Assembly (NCBI GenBank): GCA_946185285.1
Contig: CAMHIS010000003.1
Location: 1 to 64,000 of the forward strand
Direction: 5' to 3'
Length of the DNA stretch: 64,000 nt
Source: an uncultured Prevotellaceae bacterium
GTDB lineage: Bacteria; Bacteroidota; Bacteroidia; Bacteroidales; Bacteroidaceae
The notes under the pieces are model-generated. The model did no database searches. It was not told the DNA's origin and was given only the letters and a program-made list of their open reading frames with translations. Below, one piece after another: positions 27,420 to 36,219 of this stretch; position 1 is the stretch's first letter, and each line of letters begins with the position of its first letter. A program made the position numbers and the translations under genes.

Positions 27420-28862
27420 TTACATGTCCTCGTAGGTGTCCAGATAGGTAACGTGGGTAACAAGATACTCCTCGACGCCATGCTTGCCGTCGGCACCGCC
27501 GATGCCCGACTTCTTCACGCCGGCATGGAAGCCCTGGATGGCCTCGAAGTGCTCGCGGTTGATGTAGGTCTCGCCGAACTCCAGTTCGCGGCAGGCCTTC
27601 ACGGCGACGTTCAGGTCCTTGGTGAAGATTGAGCTGGCCAGGCCATACTCGCAGTCGTTGGCCATGGCGATGACCTCGTCGAGGGTTTCAAACTCAATCA
27701 GCGGGATGACGGGGCCGAAGGTCTCCTCGTGAATGATGTCCATATCCTGACGGCAGTCGTCCAGCACGGTAGCGGCATAGAAATAGCCCTTCGTGCCTAC
27801 GCGGCTGCCACCGCAGAGCAACTTGGCGCCCTGCTTGATGGCACGCTCCACCTTCTCGGTGACGCTCTCCAGGGCGCGCTGTTCTACCAACGGGCCCATG
27901 TCCACGCTCTCGTCGGTGCAGGGGTCGCCCACCTTCACGGCCTTCATCTTCTCGACCAGAATCTTGGTGAACTCAGCCTTTACCTCTTTCTGTACGTACA
28001 CGCGCTCGGCGTTGTTGCAGATCTGGCCGTTGTTGCCGATGCGCGAGTCGACAATCCATTGTGCGGCACGCTCCAGGTCGGCATCTTTCATGACGATGGC
28101 GGGTGCCTTGCCGCCCAGTTCGAGGCTGACCTTGGTGATGTTCTTCGAGGCGGCGGCCATGATGCTGGCACCGGCGGCGACGCTACCCGTCACAGAGACA
28201 ATGTCAATCTTCGGCGAGCCGGCCATCTCGTTGCCGATGACAGAGCCCTTACCCGTGACAATGTTGATGACGCCGGCGGGAAGGCCCGTCTCAGCGACGA
28301 CTTTGGCAAACTCCGTGCAGTTCTCGGGAGTAAGCTGTGAGGGCTTGATGACGATGGTACAGCCGGCTATCAGAGCTGCACCGGCCTTGCGGGCGATGAG
28401 GAAGAACGGGAAGTTCCAGGGCAGGATACCGGCCACGACACCGATGGGCTTCTTCGTCAGCAGGATGGTCTCGTTGGGACGGTCGCTGGGGATGATTTCG
28501 CCCTCGATATGGCGTGCGAACGTGGCCATATACTCAAAGTAGGCGATGGTGGCACCCACCTCGATTGAGGCCCACGTGCGGGTTTTACCCTGTTCGCGCA
28601 TGATAATCTCCGTAAATTCCTTCTCGCGCTTCTTAATACCCTCGGCCATCTTCAGCAGATAGCCGGCACGCTCAATGGCAGGCGTCTTGGCCCAAGCCTT
28701 CTGGGCAGCGCGGGCAGCGTCGAGGGCGCGGTTCACGTCCTCAATCGTTCCTTCGGGCTGGCGAGAGATGACTTCCTCGGTTGACGGGTTCAATACGTTA
28801 ATCCACTGGCCGTTTGAGCTTTCGCAGAACTGGCCGTTGATGTACATCTGTAAGTCTTTCAT
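27420..28862 (-). CDS. aldA: Aldehyde dehydrogenase (lactaldehyde dehydrogenase-like)
   Basis: PWNFPFFLIARK, SLELGGKAPAIVMKDAD, GQICNNAERVYV; start MKDLQMYINGQ at 28862. Confidence 0.82.
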   Translation of the reverse strand: MKDLQMYINGQFCESSNGQWINVLNPSTEEVISRQPEGTIEDVNRALDAARAAQKAWAKTPAIERAGYLLKMAEGIKKREKEFTEIIMREQGKTRTWASIEVGATIAYFEYMATFARHIEGEIIPSDRPNETILLTKKPIGVVAGILPWNFPFFLIARKAGAALIAGCTIVIKPSQLTPENCTEFAKVVAETGLPAGVINIVTGKGSVIGNEMAGSPKIDIVSVTGSVAAGASIMAAASKNITKVSLELGGKAPAIVMKDADLERAAQWIVDSRIGNNGQICNNAERVYVQKEVKAEFTKILVEKMKAVKVGDPCTDESVDMGPLVEQRALESVTEKVERAIKQGAKLLCGGSRVGTKGYFYAATVLDDCRQDMDIIHEETFGPVIPLIEFETLDEVIAMANDCEYGLASSIFTKDLNVAVKACRELEFGETYINREHFEAIQGFHAGVKKSGIGGADGKHGVEEYLVTHVTYLDTYEDM

Positions 28863-29020
28863 ACGTGTAATGGTTTTTAGTTTTACGATTTGTTTGTAGG
28901 GTTTGTTCGTAATCTTTCCGCAAAAGTACGAAGAATTTATGAAATCAGCAAATTTTAGAGCATTTTTCATTCGTTTCAAGGTAAATATAAAAAAAATGTC
29001 GTATCTTTGCAGACTAAAAG

Positions 29021-30145
29021 ATGACATTCCACGAAGTGATAGGCCAGGAAGAGGTGCGTGAGCGCCTGCTGCAGATGACCCGTGAGGGCCGTCTGCCCCA
29101 CGCCATTATGCTCTGTGGGCCGCAGGGTGTGGGCAAGAAGGCACTGGCAGTGGCCTTTGCCTGTCACCTGCTTTCGCAGCATCCGGTTTTTCAGGATTCG
29201 TCGGAAAATCCTATGCTCCGCAAGCTGGAGCACCCCGACCTGCACTTCACCTATCCCACCATCAAACTGCCGTCGATGGGTAGCGACCACATGCCCGTGA
29301 GTGACGACTTCGCCAAGGAGTGGCACGAGCTGATAATGGGTGGACCCTATTTTACGATGGACGAATGGATGACTGCCATGGGCGGCGAGAACCAGCAGGC
29401 CATCATCACCGCCGGCGAGAGCGACGACCTGATGAGGAAACTCAGTCTCAAGTCGAGTCAGGGCGGCTACAAGGTGAGTGTCGTCTGGCTGCCTGAGCGC
29501 ATGAACATCGCCTGTGCCAACAAACTGCTGAAACTCATCGAAGAGCCACCCAGTCAGACAGTGTTCATTATGGTGTCGGAAGAGCCTGACAAGCTGTTGG
29601 AGACCATCCGAAGCCGCGTGCAGCGCATCGATGTCAGGCAACTGCCGATGGAAACCATCTGCCAGGCACTCGTCGAGCGTCGCGGCATCAGTGAAGAGAC
29701 AGCCCGCCGCATCAGCCGACTGGCTAACGGCTCGTGGCTGAAGGCCCTGCAAGAGCTGCAGGTGGGCACGGAGAACGAGCAGTTTCTCGACCTCTATATA
29801 TCGCTCATGCGGCTGGCCTACCAGCGCAAGATACGCGAATTGAGGAAATGGAGCGAGGTGATGGCCGGCTTCGGGCGTGAGAAGCAGAAGCGGTTCCTCA
29901 ACTATTTCCTGCGTATGACCCGTGAGTGCTTTATGTTCAACTTCAAACAGGCGGATATCGTCTATATGACACAACAGGAAGAAGACTTTGCCCGCAACTT
30001 CGCACGCTTCGTGAACGAGGCGAACGTCCTGGCTATCTACGACCTGGCCAACCGCGCCATACGTGACATAGGCCAGAATGCCAATGCCAAGATTGTCTTC
30101 TTCGACTTCGCGCTACAGACTATTGTGCTTTTACTACAAAAATAG
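29021..30145 (+). CDS. holB: DNA polymerase III delta' subunit-like protein
   Basis: HAIMLCGPQGVGKKALAVAFACHLL, ANKLLKLIEEPPSQTVFIMVSEEPDKLLETIRSRVQRI. Confidence 0.85.
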   Translation: MTFHEVIGQEEVRERLLQMTREGRLPHAIMLCGPQGVGKKALAVAFACHLLSQHPVFQDSSENPMLRKLEHPDLHFTYPTIKLPSMGSDHMPVSDDFAKEWHELIMGGPYFTMDEWMTAMGGENQQAIITAGESDDLMRKLSLKSSQGGYKVSVVWLPERMNIACANKLLKLIEEPPSQTVFIMVSEEPDKLLETIRSRVQRIDVRQLPMETICQALVERRGISEETARRISRLANGSWLKALQELQVGTENEQFLDLYISLMRLAYQRKIRELRKWSEVMAGFGREKQKRFLNYFLRMTRECFMFNFKQADIVYMTQQEEDFARNFARFVNEANVLAIYDLANRAIRDIGQNANAKIVFFDFALQTIVLLLQK

Positions 30146-30148
30146 AAT

Positions 30149-31270
30149 ATGGAGAAAGAATATGAAATACGGACCGGCTGCGACCGCGGACTCTGCCATC
30201 AGGCAGTAGGCCGGCAGGACCGCCAGCTCAACACCTACGACTGGCTGGCCGACGTACCGGGCAACCAGGAATCGACCGACCTCGTGGAGGTGCAGTTCAA
30301 GCACACCCGCAAGGGCTACTACCACAACGTGAACAACCTGCCGCTGAAGAAGGGCGACATCGTGGCCGTCGAAGCCAACCCCGGACACGACATCGGCGTA
30401 GTGACGCTGACAGGCCGCCTCGTTAAACTGCAGCTGAAGAAGGCTAACCTGAAATCGGCCGACGATATCAAACGTGTCTACCGCATTGCCCGCCAACTGG
30501 ATATGGACAAGTTTCGCGAGGCCAAGGCCCGCGAACACGAGACGATGATTGAGAGCCGCCAGATAGCCAAGGACTTGGGGCTGGACATGAAAATCGGCGA
30601 CGTGGAGTATCAGGGTGACGGACAGAAAGCCATCTTCTACTACATTGCCGACGAGCGCGTGGACTTCCGCCAGCTCATCAAGGACCTGGCAGCAGCCTTC
30701 CATGTGCGCATCGAGATGAAGCAGATCGGCGCGCGCCAGGAGGCGGGGCGCATCGGCGGCACGGGACCCTGCGGCCGAGAACTGTGCTGCGCCACGTGGA
30801 TGAAGAACTTCGTTTCTGTTTCCACCAACGCCGCCCGTTTCCAGGACATCTCCCTCAACCCGCAGAAGCTGGCCGGCATGTGTGCCAAGCTGAAGTGCTG
30901 TCTGAACTACGAAGTGGACGATTATATCGAGGCCGGACGGCGGCTGCCTGGTCGCGATGTGGTGTTGCAGACATTGGATGCCGACTATTTCCTTTTCAAG
31001 AGCGACATCCTCTCGGGAATGGTGACCTATTCCACCGATAAGAATATCGCCGCCAACGTGGAGACGATTACCGCCGAGCGCGCCCGCCAGATTGTTGACA
31101 TGAACCGTCGGGGCGAGAAACCTGAGTCGCTGTTGGAGAGCGGCAAGGCAAAGCCCCAGAAGACTCACGTCGACCTGGCCGGAGGTGACATCAACCGCTT
31201 CGACAAGGCCAAGAAGAAGAAAAAGAAAAAGAAGTCGGCTGCCGCCGGCAAGAAGGATGAGAATAAATAG
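30149..31270 (+). CDS. PSP1 / RicT (YaaT) family protein
   Basis: KKGDIVAVEANPGHDIGVVTLTG, GGTGPCGRELCCATWM, MCAKLKCCLNYE. Confidence 0.88.
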   Translation: MEKEYEIRTGCDRGLCHQAVGRQDRQLNTYDWLADVPGNQESTDLVEVQFKHTRKGYYHNVNNLPLKKGDIVAVEANPGHDIGVVTLTGRLVKLQLKKANLKSADDIKRVYRIARQLDMDKFREAKAREHETMIESRQIAKDLGLDMKIGDVEYQGDGQKAIFYYIADERVDFRQLIKDLAAAFHVRIEMKQIGARQEAGRIGGTGPCGRELCCATWMKNFVSVSTNAARFQDISLNPQKLAGMCAKLKCCLNYEVDDYIEAGRRLPGRDVVLQTLDADYFLFKSDILSGMVTYSTDKNIAANVETITAERARQIVDMNRRGEKPESLLESGKAKPQKTHVDLAGGDINRFDKAKKKKKKKKSAAAGKKDENK

Positions 31271-31727
31271 CCGACGATTGCACTTGCTGATTGTTCTTAC
31301 GGTTGCACTGGCCTTTGCCGGCTGCAACCGTAAAACCATATACCACCACTACGAGCATACCCCTGTTGCCGGATGGGAAAAGAACGACACACTGACGTTC
31401 ACCGTCAAGGCGAAGGAGAGGGCTGTCGTACAGCGCGACGTGGAACTGCGCATATCGGGCGAATACCCCTTCCAGAGGCTGAACCTCGTTATCGAACAGA
31501 CAACGTATCCCGCCGGTATAAGCCGACGGGATACGCTGAACTGTGACCTGATTGACCCGCAGGGAAACATCCAAGGACAGGGGCTGAGCCTCTACCAATA
31601 CCGCTTCCACATGACCGACATCAGTCTGAACGAGGGTGACTCGCTCTGCGTCAATATCCGCCACAACATGAAGCGTGAGCTTCTATCCGGTGTTACCGAT
31701 GTTGGACTGCGGCTGAGAACCTACTGA
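31257..31727 (+). CDS. gldH: Gliding-motility lipoprotein GldH-like
   Basis: Lipobox AFAGC; MTDISLNEGDSLCVNIRHNMKRELLSGVTDVGLRLR; overlaps PSP1 stop. Confidence 0.78.
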   Translation: MRINSRRLHLLIVLTVALAFAGCNRKTIYHHYEHTPVAGWEKNDTLTFTVKAKERAVVQRDVELRISGEYPFQRLNLVIEQTTYPAGISRRDTLNCDLIDPQGNIQGQGLSLYQYRFHMTDISLNEGDSLCVNIRHNMKRELLSGVTDVGLRLRTY

Positions 31728-31734
31728 TTCCTAA

Positions 31735-33315
31735 TTACTTGACCAAGTTGCCGAGGATGTCGCGCGTCAGTTCCTTGGTGATGGTGCGGGTGGCGGCACT
31801 GGTAGCGTTCTTCACGACCTTCTCCTTGGCCGAGGTTCTCGACTTTGTTTCCTTGCCGCTGACTTTTCCACTTACCCAAGTGCCAAGCAGGGCAGCCAGT
31901 GTCGAGGTGACTGCAGTCATCACGGCCTTCAGCACCTTGCTCATGATGCCAGCCTTCTTCTTCTCGGCTTTGCCGCCCTTGCCTTCCTTCTCTGCTTCTG
32001 CAGCCTGCTCCTCCTGGGCGGCAAGAGCTTTCTCGGCCTCCTTGGCAAGCACCTCGAAGGCACTCTCACGGTCGACAGGCGTGTCGTACTTGCCATAGAT
32101 ACGACTCTGCTTGATGATGTCGAGACGCTGACCCTCGCTGACGGCACCTATCTGACTAAGTGGGAACAGTATCTTGGCGCGCTGTACAATAGCCGGGGCA
32201 CCCTTCTCGTCAAGGAAGCTGACGAGGGCCTCGCCGGTCTCAAGGTTCATAATCGCTTCATCGGTCTTGAACACAGGATTCGGGCGGAAGGTATCGGCTG
32301 CAGTCTTCACGGCCTTCTGATCCTTCGGGGTATAGGCACGGAGAGCGTGCTGAACACGGTTGCCAAGCTGTCCGAGGATGACCTCGGGAATGTCTGTCGG
32401 GCTTTGCGTGATGAAGTAGATGCCAACGCCTTTCGAGCGGATGAGTCGGATGACCTGCTCAATCTTGTCGAGCAGGGCTTTCGACGTGCCGTCGAACAGC
32501 ATGTGAGCCTCGTCGAAGAAGAACACGAGCTTGGGCAGCGGCAGGTCGCCTACTTCGGGGAGCGTGGTGTAAAGTTCGGAGAGCAGCCAAAGCAGGAAGG
32601 TGGAATAGAGCTTGGGCTGGAGCATCAGCTTGTCGGCAGCCAGGACACTCATGATTCCCTTACCGCCTTCAGTCTGCAGCAGGTCGTAGATATCGAACGA
32701 GGGCTCGCCGAAGAAGTGGTCGGCGCCCTGTGCCTCGAGCTGCAGCAGTGCGCGCTGGATGGCACCGACGGTCTGCGACGAGATGTTGCCGTACTTCGTG
32801 GTGTACTCCTTAGCGTGCTGCGACACCCAGTCGAGCATGGAACGCAGGTCCTTGAGGTCGAGGATGAGCAGTCCGCGCTCGTCGGCAATGCGGAAGACGA
32901 TGTTGAGCACGCCGTCCTGCGTCTCGTTGAGCTGCAGCAGACGGCTGAGCAACTGCGGGCCCATCTGACTGACAGTGGCACGCATGGGATGTCCCTGCTC
33001 ACCAAAGACGTCATAGAAACGGACGGGGCAGGCCTGGAACTGCGGGTTCTCGATGCCGAACTCAGGCAGTCTTTTCTCGATGAAACCGCTCATTTTGCCC
33101 ACTTGCGAGATGCCGCTGAGGTCGCCCTTCATGTCGGCCATGAAGCAGGGCACACCTGCCTGGCAGAAAGTCTCGGCCATCACCTGTAGCGTGACGGTCT
33201 TACCCGTACCCGTGGCTCCGGCAATGAGTCCGTGCCGGTTGGCCATCTTTCCTGTAATACTGAGCGCGCCGTCGGCGCAGTGGGCGATGTAGAGCCCGCG
33301 TTCGTTGTCTAACAT
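31735..33315 (-). CDS. HerA-like helicase / DUF853 ATPase
   Basis: [46 protein letters not shown]. Confidence 0.88.
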   Translation of the reverse strand: MLDNERGLYIAHCADGALSITGKMANRHGLIAGATGTGKTVTLQVMAETFCQAGVPCFMADMKGDLSGISQVGKMSGFIEKRLPEFGIENPQFQACPVRFYDVFGEQGHPMRATVSQMGPQLLSRLLQLNETQDGVLNIVFRIADERGLLILDLKDLRSMLDWVSQHAKEYTTKYGNISSQTVGAIQRALLQLEAQGADHFFGEPSFDIYDLLQTEGGKGIMSVLAADKLMLQPKLYSTFLLWLLSELYTTLPEVGDLPLPKLVFFFDEAHMLFDGTSKALLDKIEQVIRLIRSKGVGIYFITQSPTDIPEVILGQLGNRVQHALRAYTPKDQKAVKTAADTFRPNPVFKTDEAIMNLETGEALVSFLDEKGAPAIVQRAKILFPLSQIGAVSEGQRLDIIKQSRIYGKYDTPVDRESAFEVLAKEAEKALAAQEEQAAEAEKEGKGGKAEKKKAGIMSKVLKAVMTAVTSTLAALLGTWVSGKVSGKETKSRTSAKEKVVKNATSAATRTITKELTRDILGNLVK

Positions 33316-33448
33316 GTGGCTTTTGTCGTTTTAAGTTTTTGACTTCTTGTAATACTGATGGCAAAAGTACATAAAAAAGCGTAAAAAGCCAAAGTTTTTC
33401 CGTGATATTTTGTAACTTTGCACAGTTTTTCACCATTACAGACAAACT

Positions 33449-34879
33449 ATGACAATAAGAAACTACCTACTGACCCTCTTCGTGCTGGCTGCCACAACCC
33501 TGCAGGCTGCCGACTATACGAAGTATTACCAGAATCTGCCGACGCCCGTGAAACAGGTGGAGGTCTTCACCATTCCGAAGAACGAAGTCATGCTGACGGA
33601 CTTCGGTGCCGTGGGCAACGGTCTGACGCTCTGCACCGAGGCCTTCGAGAAAGCAATTTCAAAGCTGACCAAGCAGGGCGGCGGACGAGTGACGGTGCCC
33701 GAGGGCGTATGGCTGACAGGCCCCATCCGTCTGAAGGATAACATCGAACTACATCTTGAGAAGAATGCTATCATCTACTTCTCGCCCGACAAACAGCTAT
33801 ACCTTGATGCTGAAGGCAAGTCGAGCCGCGTTGACCCATGCATACGGGCCTCGAAGGCCCGCAACATCGCTATTACCGGCAGCGGCATCATCGACGGCAA
33901 CGGCAACCAGTGGCGACCCGTGAAGCGCTCGAAGATGAGCGACGTGGAGTGGAAACAGTATACGGAAATGGGCGGTCAGTTGACCGAGAAGGGCGACCTA
34001 TGGTACCCATGGCAGCTGAAGAGCCGCTTCCCCGACATTGCCGGCACGCCGCAGAAGCAGGAGGCCATGCGCAACGACCTGGTGCGCTTCGAGCAGTGTG
34101 AGAACATCCTGCTGGAGGGCGTGACGTTCCAGAATTCGCCCCGCTTCCACGTCCATCCCTGCTACTCGCGCAACATCATCATCGACGGTATCACCGTGCG
34201 CTGCCCGTGGAACGTTCAGAACGGCGACGGCATCGACCTCTCGGACTGCCATCAGGCGCTGATTGTCAACGCAACGGTCAACGTCGGCGACGACGGGCTC
34301 TGCATGAAGAGCGGTTCGCAGAAGAAGGACTGCGACGTGTGGGGCTGTCAGGACGTGCTCATTCAGGACAACACCGTCTACCACGCGCATGGCGGCTTCG
34401 TACTGGGCAGTGAGACCATCGGCGGCATCCGCGATATGGTTGTGCGCCACAACCGCTTCCTCGGCACCGATGTTGGCCTGCGCTTCAAGAGTGCACTGGA
34501 CCGCGGCGGACGAACCGAGCGCCTCTTCATCAGCGACATCATGATGACCGACATCGCCGGCGAGGCCATCATCTTCCAGTGCGACTACGTGAACCGACAC
34601 GCCGGCGACAACGGCAAGGCGCCAACCTATACCGAAGAGCAGCGTCGCCATGCGCCCAACTTCCAGGATATCCACATCAGCCGCATCGTCTGCCGCGGAG
34701 CCAAGACGGGCATCAAGGCCGCCGGCATTGAGGGACTCGACTGCATACATGACATTGACATCAGCGAATGTTCCATTATATATAATAAGGTGGCAACCGA
34801 CATCGACGAGGCAACAGCCAAGCTGACCATGCGGGATGTCAAGACAACAGAGAATGTTTACTCAAAACCAGTACAATAA
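33449..34879 (+). CDS. Polygalacturonase-like glycoside hydrolase (GH28)
   Basis: DFGAVGNGLTLCTEAFEKAI, NGDGIDLSDCHQALIVNATVNVGDDGLCMKSG. Confidence 0.9.
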   Translation: MTIRNYLLTLFVLAATTLQAADYTKYYQNLPTPVKQVEVFTIPKNEVMLTDFGAVGNGLTLCTEAFEKAISKLTKQGGGRVTVPEGVWLTGPIRLKDNIELHLEKNAIIYFSPDKQLYLDAEGKSSRVDPCIRASKARNIAITGSGIIDGNGNQWRPVKRSKMSDVEWKQYTEMGGQLTEKGDLWYPWQLKSRFPDIAGTPQKQEAMRNDLVRFEQCENILLEGVTFQNSPRFHVHPCYSRNIIIDGITVRCPWNVQNGDGIDLSDCHQALIVNATVNVGDDGLCMKSGSQKKDCDVWGCQDVLIQDNTVYHAHGGFVLGSETIGGIRDMVVRHNRFLGTDVGLRFKSALDRGGRTERLFISDIMMTDIAGEAIIFQCDYVNRHAGDNGKAPTYTEEQRRHAPNFQDIHISRIVCRGAKTGIKAAGIEGLDCIHDIDISECSIIYNKVATDIDEATAKLTMRDVKTTENVYSKPVQ

Positions 34880-34883
34880 CGCT

Positions 34884-36185
34884 ATGAAAACAACTGTAAA
34901 CCAAAACCCGTCTTTTCTTTATTTCATATGCGCCGTGTCGGCCATGGGCGGTCTGCTCTTCGGCTACGACTGGGTGGTCATCGGCGGCGCAAAACCGTTC
35001 TATGAGCTGTATTTCGGCATCGCTGACTCGCCTGTGATGCAGGGCGTGGCTATGTCGACGGCCTTGGTGGGCTGTCTCTTTGGTGCGATGGTAGCGGGTG
35101 CTGCTGCCGACCGGTTCGGGCGCAAGCCACTGCTGACGGTGTCGGCGGTTCTTTTTACCGTTTCGGCCATCGGCACGGGTCTGTTCAACGACTTCACCTT
35201 ATTTAATATAGCCCGCTTCGTGGGCGGCATGGGCATCGGCGTAGCCTCAGCCTTGGCACCGATGTATATTGCCGAGGTCAGTCCGGCGGCCATTCGCGGA
35301 CGGATGGTAAGCCTCAACCAGATGACCATCGTGCTCGGCATACTGGCCGCACAGATTGTCAACCTGCTGCTGGCCCGCGATACGTCGGTAGCTGAGAACC
35401 AGGCGTGGAATGTCGAATGGGGCTGGCGCTGGATGTTCTGGGCCGAGACGGTGCCGGCGGCGGTGTTTCTCGTGATGAGCTTCTTCATCCCGGAGAGCCC
35501 GGTGTTCGTGCGGATGAAGGCTGCGGCGACGCCACAGCACAGCGAACAGGCGGGACTGCGAGAACTTGCTCAGGCGAAATACGGGCGGGTGCTGCTGTTG
35601 GGGCTGGTCATTGCGGTGTTCCAGCAGTGGTGCGGCACGAACGTCATCTTCAACTACGCGCAGGAAATCTTCGTGGAAGCAGGCTTCGATGTCGACGGCA
35701 TGTTCATCAACATCGTCATTACGGGCATTGCCAACGTGGTCTTCACCTTTGTGGCGCTCTATACCATCGAGCGGTGGGGCCGCCGCACGCTGATGCTCAT
35801 CGGTGCCGGTGGTCTGGGGCTGATATACCTGACCTTAGGCACCTGCTACTTCTTGGAGGTAAAGGGCTTCGCGATGGTCTGCTTAGTAGTAACGGCCATC
35901 TCGGTCTACGCCATGACGCTGGGCCCCGTTACCTGGACGCTGCTGGCAGAGATATTCCCCAACCGTATTCGCGGTGTGGCAATGGCCACGTGCACGTTTG
36001 CCCTCTGGGTAGGCTGCTGCACGCTGACGTTCTCGTTCCCCTCGATGAACGCGGCCTTAGGTAGCAGCGGCACGTTCTGGATCTACAGCGGCATCTGCCT
36101 CTGCGCCTTCCTCTACCTGCTGCGCCGCTGTCCTGAGACGAAAGGCAAGAGCTTAGAAGAACTGGAAAAAGAACTTGTGAAATAA
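34884..36185 (+). CDS. MFS sugar porter
   Basis: GGLLFGYDWVVIGGAKPFY, ADRFGRKPLL, PETKGKSLEELEKE. Confidence 0.9.
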   Translation: MKTTVNQNPSFLYFICAVSAMGGLLFGYDWVVIGGAKPFYELYFGIADSPVMQGVAMSTALVGCLFGAMVAGAAADRFGRKPLLTVSAVLFTVSAIGTGLFNDFTLFNIARFVGGMGIGVASALAPMYIAEVSPAAIRGRMVSLNQMTIVLGILAAQIVNLLLARDTSVAENQAWNVEWGWRWMFWAETVPAAVFLVMSFFIPESPVFVRMKAAATPQHSEQAGLRELAQAKYGRVLLLGLVIAVFQQWCGTNVIFNYAQEIFVEAGFDVDGMFINIVITGIANVVFTFVALYTIERWGRRTLMLIGAGGLGLIYLTLGTCYFLEVKGFAMVCLVVTAISVYAMTLGPVTWTLLAEIFPNRIRGVAMATCTFALWVGCCTLTFSFPSMNAALGSSGTFWIYSGICLCAFLYLLRRCPETKGKSLEELEKELVK

Positions 36186-36219
36186 TTCGAAAATCGAAAA
36201 TCAGTAAATCGTAAATAAT

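Noticed and set aside
31209-31250. Poly-lysine run at the end of the PSP1 protein (KKKKKKKK)
   Set aside because: Ordinary basic tail seen in such proteins; no palindrome or repeat structure beyond AAG runs.
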